Source: Myxococcus sp. CA023
Lineage (GTDB): Bacteria; Myxococcota; Myxococcia; Myxococcales; Myxococcaceae
Reading direction: 5' to 3'
Length of the DNA: 64,000 bases
Assembly: GCF_010998615.1 (NCBI RefSeq)
Contig: NZ_JAAEAH010000025.1
Coordinates: 35,562-99,561, forward strand
The translations under genes were made by a program, and so were the position numbers. Shown here piece by piece: positions 18,901 through 26,470 of the stretch. The notes under the pieces are model-generated. The model did not search any database and had not been told where the DNA came from. It saw only the letters and a program-made list of their open reading frames with translations. Position 1 is the stretch's first letter; every line of letters starts with the position of its first letter.

Positions 18901-20631
18901 CTGCTGGAACTGCCCTCTGGCCAGGACCTTCATCGCCCGCTCACGAAACTCGAAGGACACGCACTCATGCCGTCCTTCGAAGACGAATGCAGCCTCTCGG
19001 CCTTCGACGACATCTTCTCCTCGGCGCTCACCGTGCGCTTCTGTGACAGAGGGCCTGGCAACGCCACCGGAAGCGCGGCATCCCCGCGGTTGCGAACACG
19101 CTGGACGCCCATTCCCCTCCATGGACGCCTCTTCGAGAACGGGCGGCGCGCCGTCGAGTTCGCCGAGAATCCCGTGGGCGCCCATCCCTTCATCCGGGTT
19201 CCCCAGGCAACCATGCGCTGGATGTTTCGCCAGGGGCCTTTGGAGTCCCGGGCGGAGCGGGCCCTGGTCGCGCCGGATGGACGCACGCTCCTCGTCCAGG
19301 CCGAACCCGGCCTCACGCGGAAGACCATCGATATCTCCACCTGGAGCGAGTACGTGCCGGGCGGCTTCGCCGTGTCCAAGGACCTGCGTTGGATGGTGGT
19401 GAGGGAGCCGCAAAGCGGCCAGCTCTCACTCGTCGACAGGGAGACCTCGAGCCAGACAGCACTGGGCGCGTGTGACGTCGAAGGCGTGTATCCGCCCCTG
19501 GAGGGCGCCTTCTCTCACGACGGCCAGTTCCTCGCCGTCCGCTGCGGCGTGAAGGTCCGGTTCTGGGACGTCGCGCAGGCGAATCTTGGACCGCGCACAC
19601 AGCCGCCGCCCATCGAAGCAGGAATCAACCTGACCTCGCTCCCCGCGCACTGGCGATGGCGGCACGTCACCCCCACGGAGGACCACGCCACCGAGAGCTT
19701 CCTGGCGTCGCCTCGCACCCGTGCGCACCTCCAGCGGACCGAGGTGCCTGGCGAGGGCGCGTGTCAGACGCAGAGGACGTTCTCCCAGAGTGCCCTCGTC
19801 GCGTTCGCCCCCAGCGGCAGATACTTCGCGATTGAGGACGAACGCTCCGTCTACCTGGGCTCCGCCCGAGACTGCCGGCTGACGAGGGAAGCACCTCTGG
19901 CCACCTCCGCGATTACATCGCAAGGCGCCTCGTTTTCACCGGACGGCGAGCGTTTCGTCACCATCTCCAACGTGCCCGAGTCCTCCGCGCTCTGGGAAAG
20001 CGCCACGGGGAAGTGGCTGGCGCCACTGCCCACGAGCATGGGAGCCGCCGTCATGGCGTTCTCACCGGACTCCAAGTACTTCGCGGTCACCAACCATCCC
20101 GACGTCTACTGGATGGGACAGGCCTATCTCTTCGACGCCACCAACGGCGAGAAGAAGCCCCTGGCGGCCATCGACGGGAAGGTCAAGGCGCTCTCCTTCT
20201 CTCCTGATACGTCCCGACTCGTCGCGGTGACAGACGATGCCATCCACCTCTTCGACCCGAGCTCAGGCGCGCTCGTGCGCAGAATCGATGTGAGCACGGA
20301 TATCCACGTGAAGGTCCGCCATGCACAAGAGCGCTTCGGTGTCTCGGACACGTCGGGCAAGCTCCACTTCTGGCGAACCTCCGATGGCCGGCACGTGGCC
20401 GAGTTGCACCAGGGCTACCGCTCCGGCCTGGAGATGGTGCCCGATGAGGAGGGCACGCGCGTCGCCACCTTCGACTCGGACGGAGCCTATGTCTTCTCGC
20501 TCCGGCCGGCCGACCTGCTGCGACAGGCCTGCACGCTCATGCGCGGACGGCGCGAATACGCACCGGTCCAGTCCATCTGCGACACCTTCCTTCTCCCAGC
20601 GGTCCCCCTGGCGGACCTGCCGACGCAGTGA
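15916..20631 (+). CDS. Trypsin-like protease / STAND NTPase / WD40 repeat protein
   Basis: A 1571-residue multidomain protein. Residues 1-200 are a trypsin-like serine protease with all three catalytic positions: His38 (VTCWHVLD), Asp78 (VADLAVLAL) and Ser152 in GFSGSP. Residues about 215-560 are a STAND-type NTPase (nSTAND1-like): Walker A GPSGSGKSS at 243-251, Walker B LVLVIDPLED with Asp322. A helical region follows, then one membrane-spanning segment (about 661-682) and an Ala/Glu-rich coil. From about 770 to the end there are degenerate WD40 repeats, the clearest being HQDRITAISFSDSGD..VLSASRDRRVKLWD. In related proteins the WD40 part senses a ligand, the STAND part oligomerises and the enzyme part is released. 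Start ATG 15916 lacks a ribosome site but has TAGCTT 10 bases upstream. The next gene codes for a second protease of the same type. Confidence 0.85.
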   Translation: MKGSDLREGVVRVLSRDRQRVLGTGFLVTERLVVTCWHVLDTLSDTERDAICLEVLQSHEKATARLRLDASSPTEVADLAVLALTHPLRGPSTPLPLGSAERSADHRFATFGFPRGFDDTGTWARGTIGYATGDGDFRKLLLHGSDIREGFSGSPLFDEQTRRVVGVVRFKAVASEAREAYATPTEQLLARCPELRASEDCPYRDLASFRESDARFWKGRGRVLHEQLLPLLARLPRFVEVSGPSGSGKSSLLHAGLIPALRDGTFIPGSQHWDVRALRPGLEPFAALDGAGLPAGEGLVARAQAWRAANPEPGKRLVLVIDPLEDVLLRGSGAELAQHQRFLQQLSALADESLPVTCVVALREGFDAVLSERAPRLRSLLGEHRVQVPSVLTPSELRDIIAGPAREVGLRFDPPEVVDSIALAAQEEFRVESGAGARVTVLPLLEVALTQLWQASRDGAMTLEAFNASAGLLGSLARWADGVYEPLKPSERRLADRLLLELVQLGEADSGLEDKGRRVPLEVLRGRLGEQAEVDAVLQVLVNGRLLVTAQDGHQQRETVELIHDALLTHWQRFVKLRTEDRAFRRWHEAVQADAERWWEAERAQHHQEAGHRLLRGEALTHAQAMVTLHPHQTSALAQRYVLRGQEAERSRYGRARRNLWLALGASVSALLGVSGFYLQAVESEKQAVAAKDAAEIAVAAEAATSKQLSRQLRISEADSVVSLSRSPGREVEALTRAIQLAGSPPAGADAAQDEVTEALTEAIAAFLYSAPLSTELEARTVGAFSPDSRHLVTRGIVLSPSMRFVSRLWDVRTASLLREFESVDLCPKGALVECTDALYADISGEDTHAFGFSPGDGTLWLGGRRGTLFRWIHQGAVPSIPDAHQDRITAISFSDSGDRVLSASRDRRVKLWDANTGRTLRELTFQEPCTQAVLSGDSRYAWVGGEVNTCLYDLTSDVRLIRCIATHDPGPSVAFSPSSRLAVLGDRRGEVSLRLLELPSGQDLHRPLTKLEGHALMPSFEDECSLSAFDDIFSSALTVRFCDRGPGNATGSAASPRLRTRWTPIPLHGRLFENGRRAVEFAENPVGAHPFIRVPQATMRWMFRQGPLESRAERALVAPDGRTLLVQAEPGLTRKTIDISTWSEYVPGGFAVSKDLRWMVVREPQSGQLSLVDRETSSQTALGACDVEGVYPPLEGAFSHDGQFLAVRCGVKVRFWDVAQANLGPRTQPPPIEAGINLTSLPAHWRWRHVTPTEDHATESFLASPRTRAHLQRTEVPGEGACQTQRTFSQSALVAFAPSGRYFAIEDERSVYLGSARDCRLTREAPLATSAITSQGASFSPDGERFVTISNVPESSALWESATGKWLAPLPTSMGAAVMAFSPDSKYFAVTNHPDVYWMGQAYLFDATNGEKKPLAAIDGKVKALSFSPDTSRLVAVTDDAIHLFDPSSGALVRRIDVSTDIHVKVRHAQERFGVSDTSGKLHFWRTSDGRHVAELHQGYRSGLEMVPDEEGTRVATFDSDGAYVFSLRPADLLRQACTLMRGRREYAPVQSICDTFLLPAVPLADLPTQ

Positions 20632-20645
20632 GGCACGACGTCTCC

Positions 20646-21710
20646 ATGAGCGCCACCAAGCAAGGCCGTGAGCCGTTGCACCGGGCACGCCGCACCCTCC
20701 GCGACCTGTCGAAGGTCCGCGAGGCACTGCACCCCGAGGGCGTGGAGACGCTCGTCGCCACGCACTTTCCACCGTCCTGGCGCGTGCCCACCTCCGTCGT
20801 CGGCAAGGTGACTGCCGACGCTCTGCGCGACGAACTACGTGACTTGCTGACGACGGGCGCGCAGGTCCTCGCGCGGCTGGAGCATTCAGGGGAGGACACG
20901 CCCCTCTCCGAAGCCGAGCGGACGGCGCTGGAAACGGTCGTGGCCTTCTTCGGGCGCCCTGCCCTCGCCATCCGGAACGGCAGCTTCGGTGCGCCGCCCG
21001 TGGGGTGGGAGATGTTGGAGCAACACCGCGAGCACATCGAGCGAACCATCGACGCCACCGGGCGCATCGAGCTGGCCGGAAGCGGCATGCTCGGCACGGG
21101 CTTCCTGGTGACCGATGAGCTGGTGATGACCAACCGTCACGTCGCACAGCACTTCTGTCGGCAGGCGACGGACAAGTGGGTGCTGCGGCTCGGCGTGGTG
21201 CCTCGGGTGGACTGGCTGGGTGAGCACCAGCGCGATGCCCAGGCCACCTTCCCCATCCAAGGCGTCGCGGCGGTTCACACCGTGCATGACCTGGCGCTGC
21301 TGCGACTGGGCGCTCCCAAGGGGGCCGTGCTGCGTCCCGCCCCACTGCGGCTCGCCACCCAAGCACCGGACGCGACGGACTCCCGCGCCTTGTACTGCGT
21401 GGGATACCCAATGAAGGACCACAGCCGGACGCCGCCCGAGGTGCTGCTGCGCATCTTCGAGGACGCCTTCGGCGTGAAGCGACTCCAGCCAGGAGAGCTG
21501 CTCTCGCTCGACCCGGCCCGGCAGCAGCTCTCCCATGACTGCTCCACGTTGGGAGGCAGCTCCGGATCGCCCATCGTCGATTTGGAGACGCACGCAGTGC
21601 TCGGCCTGCACTTCGGTGGCACCCGACAGGAGAACCACGCCGTCGCGCTGTGGCAACTGGCGGACGACCCGCTGCTGAGCCGCGCGGGCGTCCGCTTCGC
21701 CACGCCGTGA
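20646..21710 (+). CDS. Trypsin-like serine protease with N-terminal helical domain
   Basis: A 354-residue protein. Residues 1-135 are predicted helical and carry no enzyme motif (for example LSKVREALHPEGVETLVATHF); this could be an effector-associated adaptor domain, an inference. Residues 145-350 are a trypsin-like protease: His165 in MTNRHVAQHF, Asp215 in VHDLALLRL, Ser306 in GSSGSP. The segment GTGFLVTDELVMTNRHV closely parallels GTGFLVTERLVVTCWHV in the preceding protein, so the two protease domains are paralogous. An alternative GTG start at 20628 overlaps the previous stop as GTGA, implying co-transcription and perhaps translational coupling. It has no signal peptide, so it should act in the cytoplasm beside its partner. 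Confidence 0.85.
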   Translation: MSATKQGREPLHRARRTLRDLSKVREALHPEGVETLVATHFPPSWRVPTSVVGKVTADALRDELRDLLTTGAQVLARLEHSGEDTPLSEAERTALETVVAFFGRPALAIRNGSFGAPPVGWEMLEQHREHIERTIDATGRIELAGSGMLGTGFLVTDELVMTNRHVAQHFCRQATDKWVLRLGVVPRVDWLGEHQRDAQATFPIQGVAAVHTVHDLALLRLGAPKGAVLRPAPLRLATQAPDATDSRALYCVGYPMKDHSRTPPEVLLRIFEDAFGVKRLQPGELLSLDPARQQLSHDCSTLGGSSGSPIVDLETHAVLGLHFGGTRQENHAVALWQLADDPLLSRAGVRFATP

Positions 21711-21716
21711 GGGCCG

Positions 21717-23060
21717 TTACTGCGTCACCACGCCGCAGTCGCCCGTCATGTTCGTGGCCGGCTGTCCACTCACCGTGTTGCCAGTGAAGACGTTGTCGCG
21801 GGTGATGACCAGCTCACCTGTATTCGACCCGCGGTTGCAGGTGATGACACCTCCGGCCCCGCCCCGGTTGTTCACGAAGCGGTTGCCCCTCATGACGACG
21901 GTCCGCGACCCGCCGATGTCCTCCAGTTGGACGGCCGCGCCGGGGCCCAGCGGGATGAAGTTGCCGTCGAACACGTTGCCCTCCAGCAGGTCATTGTCCG
22001 GCTGGAAGTAGTGGATGGCGGCACCACCGCCCAGGTCAAAGATGCCCTGGGGGTTGGGCCACGCGAGGATGGGCCGGTCCCAGAGGTCGCTCATCAGCGA
22101 GCCACCGAAGGCCTGCACGAAGTTGCCCCGGAACGTATTGCCGCGCAGCACCGTGTTGCGACCGTGGGTGATGCACACCGCTCCACCGCCGGCCATCGAA
22201 GAGGTGCCCGGCTGTGCGAAGCGGTCGATTTCACGGATGCGGTTGTTCTCGAAGACGGTGTTTTCCACCCGCGAGCCGTCGGTGAACATCAGGTCCAACG
22301 CGCCGCAGTTGGCGGAGGACTCGTTGTCACGGAACACCGAGTCCGTAATCGTCACCGCACCCGGGTAGTAGACCCACAGCGCGCCACGCGTCCAATCGCG
22401 GTCGCTGTTGTATTGGTTCTTGCGCACCTTCTCGAAAATCATGTGCTCGAACACCGGGTCGCCCGAGCCCACGGAGTTGGCACCGTAGAAGTTCATCCCC
22501 CACCAGCCATGGGGGTTGGTGGACGTCAGCAGCACGGGCGCATCCGCCGTTCCCCGGACCTGGATGGCGCCGTACACGCGGACCTCCACGCGGCCCGCCT
22601 GGTGGTTCATCACATTGTCGGGGGCGTCCGAATCCACGTCCCGCTCCGACACCTCCGGCCGGCCACGGAAGTCCAGGATGACGCCCGGCCCCACCGTCAG
22701 CACCTGCCCGCGGGGAATGGTGACGACCCCGTTTGAATCTCCCTCCACCCGGTACGGCGAGCCCTCCACCGTGAGCCGTCCCGTCAACGTCCCCCTGACA
22801 ATCGTGCCGCCATCCTCGGGGACCTCGATGTCCGGACCCGCGTCCAGCGTGCCCGCGTCGGTGTCACTGCCCGCATCGGTGCCACTGTCCGGCGTGCCTG
22901 AATCCGCGCCGCTGTCCGGCGTGCCTGAATCCGCGCCGCCGTCCAGCACGCCCGCGTCGTCTCCGGGAGCGGGCCTGTCATCCGGCCCCGACGAACAGGC
23001 AGCAAGCACCAGGACCACGGGTAGCGCGAACAGCGAGCGCGGGAAGCGGAGGGCTTTCAT
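21717..23060 (-). CDS. Lipoprotein with Asp/Ser-rich linker and right-handed beta-helix
   Basis: A 447-residue surface lipoprotein. The signal MKALRFPRSLFALPVVLVLAAC has lipobox LAAC at its end. A low-complexity linker rich in GTPDSGADSG units follows (about 25-75). The rest has repeated short N-G-rich turns, such as VFRDNESSANCGAL, VFENNRI, NTFRGNFVQAFGGS, NVFDGNFIPLGPGAA and NRFVNNRGGAGG, a pattern of a right-handed parallel beta-helix (PbH1-like). No catalytic residues could be assigned. The start at 23060 was chosen for the signal peptide. It is convergent with the protease gene, only 6 bases away, and divergent from the ArsC-like gene. Confidence 0.78.
   Translation of the reverse strand: MKALRFPRSLFALPVVLVLAACSSGPDDRPAPGDDAGVLDGGADSGTPDSGADSGTPDSGTDAGSDTDAGTLDAGPDIEVPEDGGTIVRGTLTGRLTVEGSPYRVEGDSNGVVTIPRGQVLTVGPGVILDFRGRPEVSERDVDSDAPDNVMNHQAGRVEVRVYGAIQVRGTADAPVLLTSTNPHGWWGMNFYGANSVGSGDPVFEHMIFEKVRKNQYNSDRDWTRGALWVYYPGAVTITDSVFRDNESSANCGALDLMFTDGSRVENTVFENNRIREIDRFAQPGTSSMAGGGAVCITHGRNTVLRGNTFRGNFVQAFGGSLMSDLWDRPILAWPNPQGIFDLGGGAAIHYFQPDNDLLEGNVFDGNFIPLGPGAAVQLEDIGGSRTVVMRGNRFVNNRGGAGGVITCNRGSNTGELVITRDNVFTGNTVSGQPATNMTGDCGVVTQ
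22885..22938. repeat. Exact 27-bp tandem duplication in the lipoprotein linker
   Basis: The 27-base unit beginning CTGTCCGGCGTGCCTGAATC occurs twice head to tail (22885-22911 and 22912-22938). It is in frame and adds one GTPDSGADS unit to the linker of the beta-helix lipoprotein, so its copy number could vary without breaking the gene. Confidence 0.8.
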
Positions 23061-23165
23061 TTCTCTTCGCGCTAACACGCGCTGCTGGCGGCTCGCAAAC
23101 CGGGTCCGGACGACCCGGGGACTCATCGCTGGGAGGGACGCGGGTGCCCTGTTACAAGCGCGCGC

Positions 23166-23534
23166 ATGGCGAAAGACGTCCTCGTACTCTCATACTCGGG
23201 CTGTGGCACCTGCAAGAAGGCGCTGAAGTGGTTGCAGGAGCAAGGTATCGCCCACCAGGTGCGCCCCATCGTCGAGATGCCGCCCACCGTGGCGGAGCTG
23301 AAGCAATGGATTGCTCGCAGCGGTGTCTCCGTCCGAAAGTGGCTCAACACCAGCGGCCAGAGCTACCGCGCGCTCGGCAAGGCGAAGGTGGATGCCGCCA
23401 GCGACGCGGAGCTGGTCGAGTGGCTGGCCGCGGATGGGAAGCTGGTGAAGCGCCCCGTGCTCGTCACCGGTGACACCGTCCTCGTGGGCTTCAAGCCCGA
23501 GGCCTACGAGCAGCACTTCGCCTCGCGCGGCTGA
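23166..23534 (+). CDS. ArsC/Spx-family protein
   Basis: A 122-residue thioredoxin-fold protein of the ArsC/Spx/YffB family. The N-terminal redox motif is CGTC in YSGCGTCKKALKWL, a CXXC form as in Spx rather than the single Cys of arsenate reductases. The conserved VRKWLNTSGQSYR segment and the GKLVKRPVLV strand follow, with the final FKPEAYEQHF typical of the family. It may act as a thiol-redox enzyme or a Spx-like regulator; arsenate reductase activity is not shown. Start ATG 23166 has no ribosome site. Neighbours give no arsenic context. Confidence 0.85.
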   Translation: MAKDVLVLSYSGCGTCKKALKWLQEQGIAHQVRPIVEMPPTVAELKQWIARSGVSVRKWLNTSGQSYRALGKAKVDAASDAELVEWLAADGKLVKRPVLVTGDTVLVGFKPEAYEQHFASRG

Positions 23535-23602
23535 GCCCCGCCCGCAAGGCAGGCAACCTGGCGAGCCCACGGCGTGCCGCCTCTCGCCGACCGGGGCGTC
23601 GA

Positions 23603-24484
23603 GTGAAGACTTCATGTCTTCTCATGGAGACTGGCTCACGACGTCCGCTCGGCGAGATTCTCCTGGAACAGGGAGTGCTCAACCGCGCCCAGCTCCGGGT
23701 GGGATTGGTGCATCACCATGAGGTGCATGTCCCGCTCGGGCGGGCGCTTGTGCGAGAGGGCCTCTGCTCCGAAGCCGACGTGCTTCGCGGACTCGCCGAG
23801 CAGTTCGGCGTGGACGCGGTGGACCTGGAACGGACCCCGCCAGACTCCAGGCTGCTGAACCACATCCCCGCTCGCGTGGCGCGCCAGTATCGGGTCGTCC
23901 CGCTGCGCATCGAAAAGGTGCTGCTGGACCAGGGCGAGCGGGAAGTGCTCCACATCGCGCTGCCCGCCCCTGTGTCGCTGGATGCGGTGGACGCCGTCCG
24001 CGCCGTGTCCGGAATGCCACGCGTCGAAGCGCACATCGCCTCGGACGCGGCGCTGGCACGTGCGCTGGCCGACCTCTACGGCATCGAGCCGCCCGCCGAG
24101 CCGCCCGTGCCCCCCTCACTCACGCCCGGGGGCCCCTTGCTGCTCTATGGCTGGCCGCCCGTCACGGCGGTGCTCATCACCCGGCTGCTGGCGAGGAACG
24201 GCCTCCAGGCCCGCACCGCCACCCCCTTGGAGGTGTTGCACACCGGGCCGGAGGACGTCGTGCTCGCGCCCCTCCAGGCCATGGAGGGCCTGCTGGCCGG
24301 GGAGGTCCACATCAAGGGCGCCCTCATCGTCCACGGCAGCGATGACGAAAGCTTCGACCGGGTCCGCGAGAGCGGCGCACGCGGCTTCCTGGCCAGCCCC
24401 CGGGACGAGGAGCTCCTGCTGCGCGCCGTCCGCCGGCTGAGGCCCCACCCCGGCTCGCCCGACTCGGTCCCACCCTCGCACTGA
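23603..24484 (+). CDS. MshEN-like domain protein with C-terminal pseudo-receiver
   Basis: A 293-residue protein (GTG start 23603; an in-frame ATG at 23624 is equally possible). Residues about 12-165 match the type IV/II secretion ATPase N-terminal MshEN fold: two repeated units, PLGEILLEQGVLNRAQL and PLGRALVREGLCSEADVL, followed by the HIPARVARQYRVVPLRIE block. In characterised MshEN domains these repeats bind cyclic di-GMP. Residues about 175-285 resemble a response-regulator receiver: GPLLLYGW, DVVLAPLQAMEGL and GARGFLASPRDEELLLRAVRRL, but with no phospho-acceptor Asp and with Ser in place of the conserved Lys of LxKP. Without an ATPase domain it is probably a regulator of motility or secretion machinery. 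Confidence 0.7.
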   Translation: MKTSCLLMETGSRRPLGEILLEQGVLNRAQLRVGLVHHHEVHVPLGRALVREGLCSEADVLRGLAEQFGVDAVDLERTPPDSRLLNHIPARVARQYRVVPLRIEKVLLDQGEREVLHIALPAPVSLDAVDAVRAVSGMPRVEAHIASDAALARALADLYGIEPPAEPPVPPSLTPGGPLLLYGWPPVTAVLITRLLARNGLQARTATPLEVLHTGPEDVVLAPLQAMEGLLAGEVHIKGALIVHGSDDESFDRVRESGARGFLASPRDEELLLRAVRRLRPHPGSPDSVPPSH

Positions 24485-24501
24485 ACCCCACCTAGGCGCC
24501 C

Positions 24502-24699
24502 ATGGGGCTATCTTCGTGCGCTGAGTGGGACGACGACTTCACCCAGTTCCCCGACAGCGCGGACGCCATCTACCTGCACGGCATCTCCGCCTTGGTGGCC
24601 GGCAAGGACGAGGACGAGGACCGCATCCTCCGCGAAGCGCTGGCCAAGGCCCCGGAGGCCGTGCCCGTGCGCGTGCCGCTGGCCAAGGTGCGCCGCTAG
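24502..24699 (+). pseudogene. Remnant of the 3' end of a tetratricopeptide-like gene
   Basis: A 65-codon frame whose first nine codons read as leader-type sequence, ending in CTATCTTCGTGCGCTGAG, which would normally precede a start codon, and whose remainder (WDDDFTQFPDSADAIYLHGI, then REALAKAPEAVPVRV) looks like the C-terminal helices of a TPR-type protein. It therefore looks like a leader joined by deletion to the tail of a gene. Its stop overlaps the stop of the SGNH hydrolase gene by a few bases. It could be a real small protein, but I favour a remnant. Confidence 0.4.
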
Positions 24700-25511
24700 C
24701 CCTGCTGAAGCAGGCCCAGCACGCTCAGCACCTCGGGGTACACCTTGTTGGCGAAGTAACGGCCGCCCGCGACGGTGAAGTGCACGCCGTCCGCCATGCG
24801 CAGGCGCATGGGCTTGCGGAAGCCATCCACCCGGGCCTGACGCAGCGCTCGCCCCTTCGCGTCGGTGAAGAAGGGGCGCGTGTCCAGGTGCACCGCATCC
24901 TGCCGGGAGGAGATGACCTCGCGCTGGAGGGCGCGGATGATGCTCAGCTTCTGCTCGAAGCGCTTGAGCCCCGTGGCCGGCAGCTCCAACCAGACAATCT
25001 TCCGGCCGGGCGAGGCGAGCACGGCCAGGAAGTCATTGATGCGCTGACGGTAGGCGGCCTCCCACTCCGCATGTCCCCAGTGGATGGCCTTGCCACCCTT
25101 GGTGTCCTGGAGCGACTGCCCGTCGTTGCCCCCGAGGATGACGACGACGACGTCCGGCTGGTGACGCTCCACCTCCTCGCGGCCCACGTCCATCCAGTCG
25201 AAGAAGTCCGGACGGGCCAGGCCCGTGGAGGACTTGGCGCGGCGGGCCGACTGGATGCGCGGGTGCGCGTCCAACTGGGCCTGGAGGTATTCCCCGAAGC
25301 CGGTGGCGATGAGGCTGTCCCCCAGCAGCAGCACCTTGTGCTTGCGCGCCACTTCGGGCGACGGAGCGGGAGCCTCCGGTGCCGCGGCGGGCGGCGGCAC
25401 GGCCGTGGGCGCCACGGTGGAGGGCGACGGCTCCTGCACGGAAGCAGCAGGCACGGGCGTCGCGGAGACAACGAAGAGGGTGACGAGCAATCGCGTGAGA
25501 CGGTTCTGCAT
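24696..25511 (-). CDS. Exported SGNH/GDSL-family hydrolase
   Basis: A 271-residue exported esterase-like protein. A signal peptide (MQNRLTRLLVTLFVVSATPVPA) is followed by a Pro/Ala-rich spacer (about 24-52). The SGNH blocks are clear: KVLLLGDSLIATG with the nucleophile Ser, a DVVVVILGGNDGQSL block with Gly-Asn, and MADGVHFTVAGGRYF near the end with Asp and His. A MLDTRPFF-like segment (HLDTRPFFTDAKG) lies between. This resembles the DUF459/OafB-like SGNH group that often removes or adds acyl groups on envelope sugars; the substrate is unknown. The ORF extends upstream to 25580, but the signal peptide sets the start at 25511. Confidence 0.82.
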   Translation of the reverse strand: MQNRLTRLLVTLFVVSATPVPAASVQEPSPSTVAPTAVPPPAAAPEAPAPSPEVARKHKVLLLGDSLIATGFGEYLQAQLDAHPRIQSARRAKSSTGLARPDFFDWMDVGREEVERHQPDVVVVILGGNDGQSLQDTKGGKAIHWGHAEWEAAYRQRINDFLAVLASPGRKIVWLELPATGLKRFEQKLSIIRALQREVISSRQDAVHLDTRPFFTDAKGRALRQARVDGFRKPMRLRMADGVHFTVAGGRYFANKVYPEVLSVLGLLQQG

Positions 25512-25598
25512 TGGCGCCCGAAAGGTAGCGATCCCCGCGCCATCCGTACATCCCCTTATCGGCCCGACGGCCCCCCGCACCGCCCCTGCCGGACTGCG

Positions 25599-26363
25599 TC
25601 AGGCAGCGCTGCTCTCCACTTCGGGCGCCGCCGCGTCCAGGGCCGCCAACCAGGGCCGCAGGAGCCCCGCGCACGCCTCCGGGTGCGTGAAGTAGGGCAC
25701 ATGCCCCGCGCCCCGCAGCAGGTGCCGGGGCGTTCCCGGCGGCAGCGACGCGGCCAGGCGCTCCACCGTGGACGGCGGCACCAGCACGTCCCGCGTCCCC
25801 TGGATACAGACGCAGGACACGGGCAGCCTGCGCAGCTCCGGTGGGGGTGCCTCGCCCCGGATGGCCAGGGCGCGATGCCAGGTGGAGCTGCGCTCCAGCG
25901 CCGTGGTGGGCACGACTTCGGGCACACGGGCGAACGACACCGGCGTCCAGGCCGCGAGCCCCGCCGCCACCGCGCCCGGCCGGGCCCACCGGGCGATGGG
26001 GCCCATCATGCCAATGGCGAGCCCGCGCACGCCCAGGTGCTCGGTGCGGGTAAAAGCGCCCAGGAAGGCCACGCCTCGCGCCGCGCCAGCCGCCGCCAGG
26101 TGCGCGGCCACCATGCCTCCGAAGGAGCTGGCCACCACCGCGTCCACATCCCCCACGGCCCGCAGCACCTGCCGCGCCAAGGCGCCTGCGCCGCACGCGG
26201 CCGCCTCACCTTCGGGGTACTCCACCAGGATGGGACGGGCCCAGGGCAATAACTGGTGGGCCAGCGCCTGGAAGCCGGAGCCACGCGCGCCCAGTCCGGG
26301 CAGCAGCAGCACCCGAGGCCCCCGCCCCTGCCCCCACTCCATCCACTGGACCTCTCGACGCAT
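25599..26363 (-). CDS. Alpha/beta-fold hydrolase
   Basis: A 254-residue alpha/beta hydrolase without a signal peptide. The oxyanion/nucleophile-elbow region is VVASSFGGMVAAHL, an A-S-S-F-G-G variant of GXSXG. The Asp is in QGTRDVLVP and the His in RGAGHVPYFTHP, both with typical family spacing. LLLPGLGARGSGFQALA near the N-terminus replaces the common HGxPGs loop. Substrate unknown. It is 87 bases from the SGNH gene and on the same strand; no functional link is evident. Confidence 0.85.
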   Translation of the reverse strand: MRREVQWMEWGQGRGPRVLLLPGLGARGSGFQALAHQLLPWARPILVEYPEGEAAACGAGALARQVLRAVGDVDAVVASSFGGMVAAHLAAAGAARGVAFLGAFTRTEHLGVRGLAIGMMGPIARWARPGAVAAGLAAWTPVSFARVPEVVPTTALERSSTWHRALAIRGEAPPPELRRLPVSCVCIQGTRDVLVPPSTVERLAASLPPGTPRHLLRGAGHVPYFTHPEACAGLLRPWLAALDAAAPEVESSAA

Positions 26364-26470
26364 GCCTCTCCTTCGCGGGACGCGGCGAGGAACACCGCCG
26401 GTGCGCCGGTTCTGCCCGGCCCGTCCGTCACAGCATGCCCGGCGGGCGGGCCGCGATACCAGTGAGGCGC

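Noticed and set aside
22862..22960. Repetitive DNA that might be read as a CRISPR array
   Set aside because: It is an in-frame tandem repeat of the GTPDSGADSG linker; no spacers are present.
24502..24699. Accepting the 65-residue frame as a normal gene
   Set aside because: Its N-terminal codons look like upstream leader sequence and it has no ribosome site.
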